NCBI GenBank assembly: GCA_046313915.1
Contig: JBKBXX010000008.1
Location: 1 to 45,359 of the forward strand
Length of the DNA: 45,359 nt
DNA from: CAKKQX01 sp046313915
GTDB taxonomy: Bacteria > Pseudomonadota > Gammaproteobacteria > Burkholderiales > SG8-41
Direction of reading: 5' to 3'
The notes under the pieces were generated by a model. The model was not told the origin of the DNA. It did not search any database and worked only from the letters and a program-made list of their open reading frames with translations. Positions 1-7,745 of this stretch are shown piece after piece (within the stretch, counting starts at the first letter, position 1; every line of letters begins with the position of its first letter). A program made the translations under genes and the position numbers.

Positions 1-28
1 GGACAATCACGTCCGGGGAAAGCTGTAT

Positions 29-1813
29 ATGCTTCAGCAGCCGATAAAAGTGCTGGTCGTAGAGGATTGCGAAGATGATGCCGAGCTTCTGCGCTCCGAA
101 TTGACGGGCATTTGCGGTCATCTGGAATACAGGCGCGTCGATTGCGACGTCGACATGCGCGCGGCATTGCAGGACCACGACTGGGATCTCGTGATTTCGG
201 ACCATACGATGCCCTGTTTCAGCTCGATCGAGGCGCTGAGCGTGCTCAAGGAGAGCGGCAAGGACATTCCGTTCATCATTTATTCCGGCAACATCAGCGA
301 ACAGATCGCGCTGTCCTCGCTGCATAACGGCGTCCATGACTACGTGAGGAAGGGCAACGTCGCCAGACTGATTCCCTCGATCAAGCGCGAGCTGGAAAAC
401 GCAGCGGTGCGGCGCGCCCGGATGCGCGCCGAGAGTCACATCCGCAAACTGGCGTACTACGATGAGCTCACCGGCCTGGCGAACCGCAATCTGTTTTTCG
501 AGGAGGCGAACCGGGCACTGAGCGCGAAATCTGCCGCTGGCGGACTGGCGGCGGTTTTTTTCATCAACCTCGACCGTTTCATGCGCATCAATCATGTCGT
601 TGGTTTCATCAAGGCCGGCGAACTGCTGCGGCAGGTCGCGGCCCGCCTGGGCGAGTGCGTCGGAGACAAGGGCATCCTGGCGCGGCTCGGCGGCGACCGA
701 TTTGCCGTTTTCAGGGGCGACCTCGAAAGCCACGCTGACATCCAGCTGGCAGCCGATGCGATCATGCGCTGCTTCGCGGCGCCGCTGACAGCCGACAGTG
801 TCGAGTTCTACATTACCGCCAGCATCGGAATTTCCGTCTATCCGGGTGACGGCAGCGATATCTCGGCCTTGCTGATCAATGCCGAAGGCGCGGCTTCTCT
901 GGCCAAGAAGCTGGGCGGAAACAACTACAAATACTACGTCAGGGAAATTGGCGAGACGGCATCCGAGCGTCTGGCGCTGGAAGCGGCGTTGCGCAAGGCG
1001 GTGGAGCGCGACGAGCTGGTTTTGCATTATCAGCCCATGGTCAATCTCGCCACCGGCGCCATCACGGGAAGCGAGGCGCTGGTGCGCTGGCAGCACCCCG
1101 ACTACGGCATGCTTTCGCCGGACAGGTTCATTCCGCTCGCGAACGAGATCGGGATGATCGTCGAAATCGGCGAATGGGTGCTGTCGCAAGCGTGCCGGCA
1201 CACCAAGCGGTGTCATGACAAGGGCCTGTTCCCGCTGACGATTTCGGTCAATGTCTCGGCCGCACAGTTCGGACACCCCCGGCTGCTCGACCAGGTAGCG
1301 GATGCTCTTGCCGGAAGCGGACTCGACCCGCAGTGCCTCGAGCTGGAAATCACCGAGTCGGTCCTGATGCAGGATTCGGAGACCACCATCGACATGCTGC
1401 GGGCGCTGAAAAAAATGGGAGTCAAGATCTCGCTGGATGATTTCGGCACCGGCTATTCGTCGCTGAGTTATCTCAGCCGCTTCCCGATAGACGTCCTGAA
1501 AATAGACAAGTCATTCATCCGTGGCATCAATCGCAACGGCGATGACCATGCGATCGTGCGCGCGATAGCGGCGCTTGCGCAAAGCCTGAATCTTTCGGTC
1601 GTCGCCGAGGGAATAGAGTCGGCGGAACAGCTCGAACCGTTACGACGCGAAAGATGTGACAGGGTGCAGGGGTTTTTTTTCAGCAGGCCTTTGCCGGCAG
1701 ACGAATTCATGGAATTTCTCTTCGCCAGACGCCGTCTGAATTCGGACCTGGCGAAGCGGCAGGAACGTCTTGCCATCTTCGATGATGCGGCGGTGATGGG
1801 AACAGTGCATTGA
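29..1813 (+). CDS. Response regulator with degenerate GGDEF and intact EAL domain (c-di-GMP phosphodiesterase)
   Basis: Predicted cytoplasmic c-di-GMP enzyme of 594 residues. Residues 6-125 form a receiver domain with acidic residues E12/D13 and phospho-acceptor D58 in ISDHTMP. Residues 140-310 are a GGDEF domain whose active site reads GGDRF (221-225), and the upstream metal-binding stretch reads NLDRF instead of DLDRF, so cyclase activity is doubtful. Residues 325-580 are an EAL domain with the key motifs present: EALVRW (from 349), NVSAAQF, ELEITES, DDFGTGYSS, KIDKSFI, AEGIES and QGFFFSRPL. Inference: a phosphorylation-controlled phosphodiesterase that lowers c-di-GMP and favours swimming. 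It starts at an ATG behind GGGGAA and lies 206 bases upstream of flhD on the same strand. Its kinase partner is not in the window. The domain calls are firm; the signal and the effect on flagella are not known. Confidence 0.93.
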   Translation: MLQQPIKVLVVEDCEDDAELLRSELTGICGHLEYRRVDCDVDMRAALQDHDWDLVISDHTMPCFSSIEALSVLKESGKDIPFIIYSGNISEQIALSSLHNGVHDYVRKGNVARLIPSIKRELENAAVRRARMRAESHIRKLAYYDELTGLANRNLFFEEANRALSAKSAAGGLAAVFFINLDRFMRINHVVGFIKAGELLRQVAARLGECVGDKGILARLGGDRFAVFRGDLESHADIQLAADAIMRCFAAPLTADSVEFYITASIGISVYPGDGSDISALLINAEGAASLAKKLGGNNYKYYVREIGETASERLALEAALRKAVERDELVLHYQPMVNLATGAITGSEALVRWQHPDYGMLSPDRFIPLANEIGMIVEIGEWVLSQACRHTKRCHDKGLFPLTISVNVSAAQFGHPRLLDQVADALAGSGLDPQCLELEITESVLMQDSETTIDMLRALKKMGVKISLDDFGTGYSSLSYLSRFPIDVLKIDKSFIRGINRNGDDHAIVRAIAALAQSLNLSVVAEGIESAEQLEPLRRERCDRVQGFFFSRPLPADEFMEFLFARRRLNSDLAKRQERLAIFDDAAVMGTVH

Positions 1814-2019
1814 AACGACACATATGAAACATTATTCCATTGATCTACCGGAGAATTGTGAAAATTGTGAGACGCGCCGCGGTCTTCGTGTAAGAAGAAT
1901 TCCTACGCAAGATTGAGCGGCGTGCTTACAAAAGGTTTGGAAAAGTACATCTTTTTCCGGATTCGGCGATCGCGTAACAATGCAGGTGTCATCATTGACC
2001 CATGGATTGGAGACTCGAA
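1814..2019 (+). promoter_or_regulatory. flhDC upstream region
   Basis: This 206-base gap must hold the flhDC control region unless flhDC is read through from the upstream gene. Two direct copies of ATTGTGA lie close together at 1855-1870, resembling half-sites for a CRP/FNR-family regulator, although no inverted partner was seen. No convincing sigma-70 or sigma-54 promoter was recognised. A 30-codon open frame (1824-1916) has a CxxC motif but no ribosome binding site and is not called as a gene. Confidence 0.3.
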
Positions 2020-2337
2020 ATGAATCCGGAGCAAATGGCTGAGGAAATCAGGGAAGTCAATCTTGCATATATGCTGCTTGCCAAGCAGATGGTGCAGCAG
2101 GACAAGGCGGCCGCAATTTACCGGCTGGGAATCAAGAAGGAGCTCGCTGACATCATCGAGAACCTGACCCATGGGCAGATCATGAGAATGGTCGGTGCGA
2201 ATCTGCTGTTGTGCAGATTCCGGATCGACGATCGGCTGGTCATGGAAATGCTGGCCAACCACGGCCACAGTCATGCAATGTCGCAGTCACACGCGGCGAT
2301 ACTCATGGCTGGCCAGCCGCTGGAGCAAGCCGCGTAA
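2020..2337 (+). CDS. flhD: Flagellar transcriptional activator FlhD
   Basis: FlhD is one half of the FlhD4C2 complex that switches on early flagellar operons. The 105-residue product aligns by eye with enteric FlhD along its length: the N-terminal helix with NLAYMLLAKQ, then QDKAAAIYRLGI, then the central VGANLLLCRFRIDD stretch. The start at 2020 is chosen over the in-frame ATG at 2002 because GGAG lies seven bases upstream of 2020 and family members begin near here. flhC follows after 32 bases, so the two are co-transcribed. The C-terminal tail differs from the E. coli protein, as is usual for betaproteobacterial FlhD. Confidence 0.94.
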   Translation: MNPEQMAEEIREVNLAYMLLAKQMVQQDKAAAIYRLGIKKELADIIENLTHGQIMRMVGANLLLCRFRIDDRLVMEMLANHGHSHAMSQSHAAILMAGQPLEQAA

Positions 2338-2369
2338 CGCGGTCTTCGAGGTCAACAACGGAGACATTC

Positions 2370-2927
2370 ATGCGCAACAAGAGCATGTTATCGGAAGCGC
2401 GGCAGATTCAACTGGCCAGTGAGCTGATCCGTCTCGGCGCGCGGCTCCAGGTGCTGGAAGGCGAGACCGACCTGAGCCGTGAACGGCTGTTGAAATTGTA
2501 CAAGGAAATCAAGGGTGTTTCCCCGCCAAAAGGGATGTTGCCGTTTTCGGTGGACTGGTTTCTCAGCTGGCAGGCGAACATCCATTCGTCGCTGTTTGTC
2601 GATATTTACCGTTTTTTGCTGGCGCATACCGACTGCCGCGGCATCGAGGCGATCATCAAGAGCTACAAGCTTTATCTCGAGCATGTCGTGGCCGGTGAGC
2701 TCGAATGCGTGCTGAGCATGACAAGGGCGTGGACGCTGGTGCGCTTCCTGGAAGGGCGCGTGCTGAAAGCCGTGCCATGCGTGAAATGCGGTGGCCACTT
2801 CGTGATGCATGCGCAGGATCTTCATGCGAATTATGTTTGTGGATTGTGCAACGTTCCATCGCGTGCCGGCAAAACCAGGAAAGCCCGGCACGCCGGGGTG
2901 ACCGATTTGCCGAAACTGGCTGCCTGA
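2370..2927 (+). CDS. flhC: Flagellar transcriptional activator FlhC
   Basis: FlhC is the DNA-contacting partner of FlhD. The product is 185 residues, close to the family size. The four zinc-binding cysteines C137, C140, C157 and C160 (CVKC and CGLC) are at the same positions as in E. coli FlhC. Conserved stretches include ASELIRLGAR, LPFSVDWF and SMTRAWTLVRFLE. The start at 2370 follows AACGGAGA and matches the family N-terminus; the open frame extends further upstream but overlaps flhD and is not needed. The basic C-terminal tail after residue 160 is variable in the family. Confidence 0.95.
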   Translation: MRNKSMLSEARQIQLASELIRLGARLQVLEGETDLSRERLLKLYKEIKGVSPPKGMLPFSVDWFLSWQANIHSSLFVDIYRFLLAHTDCRGIEAIIKSYKLYLEHVVAGELECVLSMTRAWTLVRFLEGRVLKAVPCVKCGGHFVMHAQDLHANYVCGLCNVPSRAGKTRKARHAGVTDLPKLAA

Positions 2928-2949
2928 CCCGCTGTCCGCAGGGGCGGTC

Positions 2950-2970
2950 GCGCCGGATGATGCCCGGCGC
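2950..2970 (+). terminator. Possible transcript-end hairpin after flhC
   Basis: GCGCCGG and CCGGCGC form a perfect 7-base stem around a 7-base loop, 22 bases after the flhC stop. No T-run follows, so it is at best a weak or factor-assisted terminator. Confidence 0.35.
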
Positions 2971-3113
2971 AGAATGCTTCTGCCACCGCTTCCCGGCTTC
3001 TGCGGGCGGAGCGAAACGCGACGGGACAGGATGCCGGCTCCGGCCTTTCTGTCGCGGCATGTTTTCCGCCGACCGCAAAACGCGTGGACGCGGTGCGGAA
3101 AATTGCAGGACGT

Positions 3114-3169
3114 TTGCACCTTTATTTGGGAATTCGGGTGCAATACGGCGTGCTACGCTAGTCCGATAA
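3114..3169 (+). promoter_or_regulatory. Inverted repeat and sigma-28-like -10 element upstream of motA
   Basis: TTGCACC at 3114-3120 is mirrored by GGTGCAA at 3137-3143 across a 16-base spacer, the layout of a dimer operator. Eighteen bases further on, TCCGATAA (3162-3169) matches seven of eight bases of the FliA -10 consensus GCCGATAA. The expected -35 position (3143-3150) does not match TAAAGTTT, so sigma-28 use is uncertain. The inverted repeat could be an activator site, for example for FlhDC; this is inference. Confidence 0.33.
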
Positions 3170-3247
3170 AGGGTTGTTTACTGGGCGCGCGGCCTGACCG
3201 GGTTGCGAAGGAAATTTGCGGTTGGTTTGACGGGCAGGCATCACGCT

Positions 3248-4108
3248 ATGCTGGTTTTCCTCGGTTATTTCGTCATCCTCGGCGCGGTCTTCGGCGGCTA
3301 TGCGCTGGGTGGCGGGCATCTCGGCGCCATGTGGCAGCCGACGGAGCTGGTGATCATCGCCGGCGGCGCCCTCGGTGCCTTCATCGTCGGCAATTCCGGC
3401 AAAGCCATCATTGCAACCCTGAAATCCCTGCCGCGGCTGCTGCAGGGCTCGCAATATACCAAAGCAACCTACATGGAGCTGATGGGGTTGCTTTACGAAA
3501 TCCTGTCCAAGGTCCGCAAGGAAGGGTTGATGTCGATCGAGGGCGACGTCGACAATCCCGCGGAAAGCCCGCTGTTCACCAAATATCCCAAGATCCTCAA
3601 GGATCATCACGCGGTCGAATTCATGACCGATTATCTGCGGCTGATGGTGGGTGGCAACCTGAACGCCATGGAAATCGAGAACCTGATGGACAGCGAAATC
3701 GACACCCACCACCACGAAGGGGAGGTGCCGGCGCTGGCGATCCAGAAGGTGGGCGACGGTCTTCCGGCGTTCGGGATCGTCGCCGCAGTGATGGGCGTGG
3801 TGCATACCATGGGATCGGTGGGGCTGCCGCCGGCGGAGCTGGGCAGGCTGATCGCGGCGGCGCTGGTGGGAACCTTCCTCGGCATTCTGCTCGCTTACGG
3901 TTTTATCGGCCCGCTCGCGAGCCTGCTGGAACACAAGCTGCATGAATCATCGAAATTGCTGCAATGTATCAAGGTCACGTTGCTTGCCAGCCTGAACGGC
4001 TATTCGCCGGCGTTGGCCGTCGAATTCGGCAGGAAAGTGCTGTATTCGACCGAGCGTCCCACTTTCCTCGAACTGGAGGAGCACATCAAGCAGAGCAAGG
4101 GCAAATGA
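3248..4108 (+). CDS. motA: Flagellar motor stator protein MotA
   Basis: MotA and MotB form the inner-membrane proton channel that drives rotor rotation. The 286-residue product is very close to enteric MotA. It starts MLVFLGYFVILG, and the cytoplasmic loop carries R90 and E98, the pair known to contact FliG charges. DGLPAFGIVAAVMGVV and GTFLGILLAYGF mark the third and fourth membrane segments with the conserved prolines. The start at 3248 is set by the family N-terminus; upstream non-ATG starts in the same frame were rejected. motB follows after 44 bases. The high similarity supports proton rather than sodium coupling. Confidence 0.97.
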   Translation: MLVFLGYFVILGAVFGGYALGGGHLGAMWQPTELVIIAGGALGAFIVGNSGKAIIATLKSLPRLLQGSQYTKATYMELMGLLYEILSKVRKEGLMSIEGDVDNPAESPLFTKYPKILKDHHAVEFMTDYLRLMVGGNLNAMEIENLMDSEIDTHHHEGEVPALAIQKVGDGLPAFGIVAAVMGVVHTMGSVGLPPAELGRLIAAALVGTFLGILLAYGFIGPLASLLEHKLHESSKLLQCIKVTLLASLNGYSPALAVEFGRKVLYSTERPTFLELEEHIKQSKGK

Positions 4109-4152
4109 AAATGACGGAAGGACGCCGGCATTTTCTTGCGGCCCGATAGCCG

Positions 4153-5082
4153 ATGGCAAAAGACATCAAACAGCAGCCCACCGTCATCAAGCGGATAAAA
4201 AAGGGCAAGCACCCCCACCATGGCGGCGCGTGGAAAATCGCCTATGCCGATTTCGTCACCGCCATGATGGCGTTTTTTCTGCTGATGTGGCTGTTGGGTT
4301 CCACCTCGCAGGGCGATCTGCAGGGCATTGCCGAGTATTTTCAGACGCCCTTGAAAGTGGCGCTTGCCGGCGGTTCCGGCAGCGGCAACAGCTCCAGCGT
4401 CATCCAGGGCGGCGGCAAGGACCTGACGCGCAGGGACAGCGAGATCAGCAAGGGCGACATCAAGGCGCAGAAGAAGACCATCAATTTCAAATCGGCGGAG
4501 GCGCAGCTCGAGCGCCTGGAATTCGCCCAGATGAAAGGGCTGCAGGGCAAGCTCGAAAAAGCGCTGGAAGCCAACCCTGCGCTCAAGGATTTCCGCAAAC
4601 AGCTGCTGATCGACATCACCACCGAAGGGCTGAGGATACAGATCGTGGATGCCCAGAACCGGCCGATGTTCGCCATAGGCAAGGCCGACGTGCAGCCTTA
4701 CATGCGGGAAATCCTGCGTGAAATCAGCCGGGTGCTGAACGAAATGCCGAACAAGATCAGCCTGTCCGGACACACCGATGCCAAACCTTATCCGTCGGGC
4801 GAAAGAGGCTACAGCAACTGGGAATTGTCCGCCGACCGGGCCAATGCCTCACGCCGGGAGCTGGTTGCCGGGGGCATAGACGAAGGCAAAATCGTGCGGG
4901 TGGTGGGGCTCGCCTCTTCGGTGCTGCTGGACGCCAACGATCCGTTCAACCCCATCAACCGACGGATCAGCATCATCGTGATGAACAGAAAGGCGGAAGA
5001 GTCGGCCAAATCGGACGGCGCCTCCTTGCGCAGAGACGCTGACGCCGCGGGCAGCCCGGCGGTTCCGCCTCAAGTCCAATGA
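4153..5082 (+). CDS. motB: Flagellar motor stator protein MotB
   Basis: MotB completes the stator and anchors it to peptidoglycan. The 309-residue product has a basic cytoplasmic N-terminus (IKRIKKGKHPHHGG), a single membrane segment from about residue 28 with the proton-binding aspartate D33 (D32 in E. coli), and a periplasmic plug and linker rich in Gly and Ser at 70-95. An OmpA-like peptidoglycan-binding domain spans about 180-290, with LSGHTDAKPY and SADRANASRRELV. The tail is Ala/Pro-rich. It is co-directional with motA; cheY follows after a 135-base gap with its own promoter. Confidence 0.96.
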   Translation: MAKDIKQQPTVIKRIKKGKHPHHGGAWKIAYADFVTAMMAFFLLMWLLGSTSQGDLQGIAEYFQTPLKVALAGGSGSGNSSSVIQGGGKDLTRRDSEISKGDIKAQKKTINFKSAEAQLERLEFAQMKGLQGKLEKALEANPALKDFRKQLLIDITTEGLRIQIVDAQNRPMFAIGKADVQPYMREILREISRVLNEMPNKISLSGHTDAKPYPSGERGYSNWELSADRANASRRELVAGGIDEGKIVRVVGLASSVLLDANDPFNPINRRISIIVMNRKAEESAKSDGASLRRDADAAGSPAVPPQVQ

Positions 5083-5102
5083 GAATCGAGGGACGCAGTG
5101 GC

Positions 5103-5129
5103 TAAACCCGCAACCGATTTTGCCGTTAT
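5103..5129 (+). promoter_or_regulatory. Sigma-28 (FliA) promoter of cheYZ
   Basis: TAAACCCG (5103-5110), exactly 11 bases, then GCCGTTAT (5122-5129). This matches the FliA layout TAAA-N15-GCCGNTAA with the right spacing. It lies about 90 bases before the cheY start, and the same -10 octamer recurs before flgK. Class-3 control of chemotaxis genes is expected. Confidence 0.72.
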
Positions 5130-5217
5130 CAGATGATAGAACGGCGACAAGCCGGCGCGCGTGCGTACCGGTTTCGACACACGCTCGCCGGTCAGGAAAC
5201 AGTGAACGGAGGCCTTG

Positions 5218-5616
5218 ATGGCAGATAAAAACATGAGATTCCTTGTGGTGGACGATTTTTCCACGATGCGCAGGATTGTGCGTAACCTGCTCAAGGAATT
5301 GGGTTTTACCGACGTCGACGAGGCCGAGGACGGTGCGGTCGCACTGCAGAAACTCCGCAGCATCCCTTTCGATTTCGTGATTTCCGACTGGAACATGCCC
5401 AACATGGACGGCCTCGCCCTGCTGAAGAGCATACGGGCCGACGAACAACTGAAGAAACTGCCGGTTCTGATGGTCACCGCCGAGGCCAAAAAGGAAAACA
5501 TCATTGCTGCCGCCCAGGCGGGGGCCAGCGGCTATGTAGTCAAGCCCTTTACCGCGGCGACACTCGACGAGAAGCTGAGCAAGATCCTTCAGAACATGGC
5601 TAGCACGCCGGTCTGA
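5218..5616 (+). CDS. cheY: Chemotaxis response regulator CheY
   Basis: CheY, once phosphorylated by CheA, binds FliM at the motor and changes rotation. It is a single-domain receiver of 132 residues, nearly identical by eye to E. coli CheY, with D12, D13, phospho-acceptor D57 (ISDWNMP), T87 and K109 at the same positions and the FliM-binding region GYVVKPFTAATL. The ATG at 5218 has AACGGAGG upstream; a TTG one codon earlier is not needed. cheZ follows after 27 bases. The rest of the chemotaxis genes are outside the window. Confidence 0.98.
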   Translation: MADKNMRFLVVDDFSTMRRIVRNLLKELGFTDVDEAEDGAVALQKLRSIPFDFVISDWNMPNMDGLALLKSIRADEQLKKLPVLMVTAEAKKENIIAAAQAGASGYVVKPFTAATLDEKLSKILQNMASTPV

Positions 5617-5643
5617 CGGATTCAAAGACATTCAAACCAATAA

Positions 5644-6396
5644 GTGAGCCGGATCGTGACCCAAGCCACCCATCTGCAGAATGACACGGAAGATCTCGAG
5701 GCACTCTTCGACAACGCGGCGAAAGGCGGGTCGGAGGCTGCCAGCAACGAAGCTTCCGCCGTTGCCGCCGTTTCCGTAGCCAAGGAGGGCAGCGACATGG
5801 ACAAAGTGCTGTCGCGGGTCGGACATTTGACCCGCGTGCTGCACAACAATCTGCGCGAGATCAGCTACGACAAGCTGATCGAGAAGGCCGCCGAGGCGAT
5901 TCCGGATGCGCGTGACCGGCTCAACTATATTGCCACCATGACCGAGAACGCCGCGCAGCGCGTGCTGAACGCGACAGACGTTGCGCAGCCGATCCAGGAC
6001 AAGCTCGCCAAGGATGCCAAGGAGCTGTCCGAGGATTGGCAAAAGCTCTACCAGCGGCAGCTCAGCATCGATCAGTTCAAGGAGCTGCTCGATCGCACCC
6101 GCATGTATCTGGACGATGTCCCGGGGCATGTCGGAGCAACCAATGCCCAGCTCCTGGAAATCATGATGGCGCAGGACTTCCAGGACCTGACCGGGCAGGT
6201 GATCAAGAAAATCACCGACATGGTACAGACCGTGGAACAGGAACTGGTGCAGCTGCTGCTCGACAATGTGCCGCCGGAGAAAAGAGCGGACAATGCCAGT
6301 CTGCTGAACGGTCCGGTAATCAATGCCGACGGTAGGCCCGATGTCGTCACCAGCCAGGACCAGGTGGACGACCTGCTGGAAAGCCTCGGCTTCTGA
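5644..6396 (+). CDS. cheZ: CheY-P phosphatase CheZ
   Basis: CheZ removes phosphate from CheY-P. The 250-residue product has the long hairpin helix region with EAAEAIPDARDRLNY and ALNAT-like stretches, then the catalytic motif MMAQDFQDLTGQ with D181 and Q185 (D143 and Q147 in E. coli). It ends in SQDQVDDLLESLGF, the CheY-binding tail. The N-terminus is about 35 residues longer than in E. coli and is acidic and Ala-rich (residues 15-45). The start is a GTG at 5644; a second in-frame GTG at 5656 is possible. It ends the mot-che group. Confidence 0.95.
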   Translation: MSRIVTQATHLQNDTEDLEALFDNAAKGGSEAASNEASAVAAVSVAKEGSDMDKVLSRVGHLTRVLHNNLREISYDKLIEKAAEAIPDARDRLNYIATMTENAAQRVLNATDVAQPIQDKLAKDAKELSEDWQKLYQRQLSIDQFKELLDRTRMYLDDVPGHVGATNAQLLEIMMAQDFQDLTGQVIKKITDMVQTVEQELVQLLLDNVPPEKRADNASLLNGPVINADGRPDVVTSQDQVDDLLESLGF

Positions 6397-6430
6397 CACG
6401 CACCCTGCCCGACCACGGATTCCGGCCGCT

Positions 6431-6449
6431 GGCGAAGCGCCGCTTCGCC
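6431..6449 (+). terminator. Hairpin after cheZ
   Basis: GGCGAAGC, a 3-base loop and GCTTCGCC form a perfect 8-base stem 35 bases after the cheZ stop. A T-run occurs only about 30 bases later, so it is not a classic intrinsic terminator. A second perfect 7-base inverted repeat, ACGCCGG-AAC-CCGGCGT, lies at 6500-6516. Together they probably mark the end of the mot-che transcript before flhB. A weak sigma-70-like pair (TTGAAC at 6557, AATAAT at 6578, 15 apart) precedes flhB. Confidence 0.42.
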
Positions 6450-6608
6450 GGCGGCGATTTCCGTCCCGCCGCTTCTCCTTTTTTACGCGTCTTCCCGCAA
6501 CGCCGGAACCCGGCGTGTTCCCAAATAGCGGCAGGAATGCCCGCCTGTTCACCGCATTGAACGACTAGCCGGCGTTCAATAATCTTTGCTCGACATCGGG
6601 AGTGGGAT

Positions 6609-7745
6609 GTGAGCGAAGAGAGCGATCTGGAACGAACGGAATCTGCAACACCCAAGCGCCTGGAAGAGGCGCGGGAAAAGGGGCAGGTTGCACGTTCCCA
6701 GGAACTTTCGACGTTTGTCGTCCTGCTTGCCGGCGCGGGCGGCCTGGTATTCATGGGCGGCAGCCTTTTCGAGCGAGTGTCCGGCGTGATGAAACGCGGG
6801 CTGCAGTTCAGAAGCGGACCGGCTTCCGATCCCCACTTGATGGTGACGGCTTTGCACGAATTGATGGGGGATGCGCTTCTTGGGCTGCTGCCCCTGTTGG
6901 CGTTGGTGCTGGTTGCGGCACTGGCGGCGCCGCTGCTCCTCAGCGGCTGGATATTCATCCCGCCCAAACTCGATTTTCAGCGTCTGAGCCCGGCCCATGG
7001 ACTGGGTAGGATGTTTTCATTGCCTGGCGCGGCCGAACTGTTCAAGGCGCTGGCCAAGGCGCTCGTGATCGGCGGCATTGCCGCGTGGGTGATGTGGCAT
7101 AACCGGGAAGCATTGCTGTCGCTCACCGGCAATTCGATCGAAAGCGGCTCTGCGCAAATGGGCAGTTTGCTGGGATCCAGCATCCTGACGGTGGTATGCG
7201 GCATGCTGCTGATCGCTGCCATCGATGTGCCATACCAGCTGTGGAGCCATTACAACAAACTCAAAATGACGCGCGAAGAAGTGCGCCAGGAAGCAAGAGA
7301 GAGCGAAGGCGATCCGCACCTCAAGGCACGTATTCGCAGCATTCAGCGCGAGGCCGCGCGGCGCCGCATGATGGCCGAGATCCCCAAAGCCGATGTCATC
7401 GTTACCAACCCCACGCATTATGCCGTGGCGCTGCGCTACAGCAGCGATACGATGCGCGCACCGAGGGTGGTGGCCAAGGGCGCGCATCTGCTGGCGCAGC
7501 GTATCCGTGAGCTGGGCGAGGCGCATCGCGTCCCGATCATGGAAGCGCCGCCACTCGCCCGGGCGTTGTATCACCACACCGAGCTCGGCGATGAAATACC
7601 GGAAACGCTCTACACCGCCGTCGCCGAGCTTCTCGCTTACATATTCCAGCTGCGGCGTTATCGGGAATCTGGCGGCCCGCTGCCGGTTGCGCCGCTGGAT
7701 TTGCCGGTTCCCGACGGCCTTGATCCTGAGGCAGGTGTGAAATGA
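6609..7745 (+). CDS. flhB: Flagellar type III export switch protein FlhB
   Basis: FlhB is an inner-membrane component of the flagellar export gate and switches substrate class when the hook is finished. The 378-residue product has the family N-terminus (ESDLERTESATPKRLEEAREKGQ), four membrane segments between about 35 and 210, and a cytoplasmic domain with the self-cleavage motif NPTH at 267-270. The start is a GTG behind CGGGAG. Its stop overlaps the flhA ATG (ATGA), indicating translational coupling. A small paralogue of its C-domain is encoded at 44330-44671. Confidence 0.97.
   Translation: MSEESDLERTESATPKRLEEAREKGQVARSQELSTFVVLLAGAGGLVFMGGSLFERVSGVMKRGLQFRSGPASDPHLMVTALHELMGDALLGLLPLLALVLVAALAAPLLLSGWIFIPPKLDFQRLSPAHGLGRMFSLPGAAELFKALAKALVIGGIAAWVMWHNREALLSLTGNSIESGSAQMGSLLGSSILTVVCGMLLIAAIDVPYQLWSHYNKLKMTREEVRQEARESEGDPHLKARIRSIQREAARRRMMAEIPKADVIVTNPTHYAVALRYSSDTMRAPRVVAKGAHLLAQRIRELGEAHRVPIMEAPPLARALYHHTELGDEIPETLYTAVAELLAYIFQLRRYRESGGPLPVAPLDLPVPDGLDPEAGVK

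Larger units (their letters stand above)
2928..3247 (+). other. 320-base intergenic region between flhC and motA
   Basis: No gene is supported here. It holds a GC-rich hairpin just after flhC, a 7-base inverted repeat (TTGCACC, 16 bases, GGTGCAA), and a sigma-28 -10-like octamer TCCGATAA at 3162-3169 without a recognisable -35 box. Each of the first two is listed separately. The region probably contains the flhDC transcript end and the motA promoter. Confidence 0.5.

Noticed and set aside
1824..1916. 30-codon frame upstream of flhD with a CxxC motif
   Set aside because: No ribosome binding site and no recognisable relation; likely chance in the control region.
2928..3247. Open frames in the flhC-motA gap (for example reading into motA from 2974)
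   Set aside because: They are low-complexity, run out of frame into motA and lack ribosome sites.
5103..5217. Possible separate small gene between motB and cheY
   Set aside because: The stretch is explained by a sigma-28 promoter and the cheY leader; no frame with a start and ribosome site was convincing.
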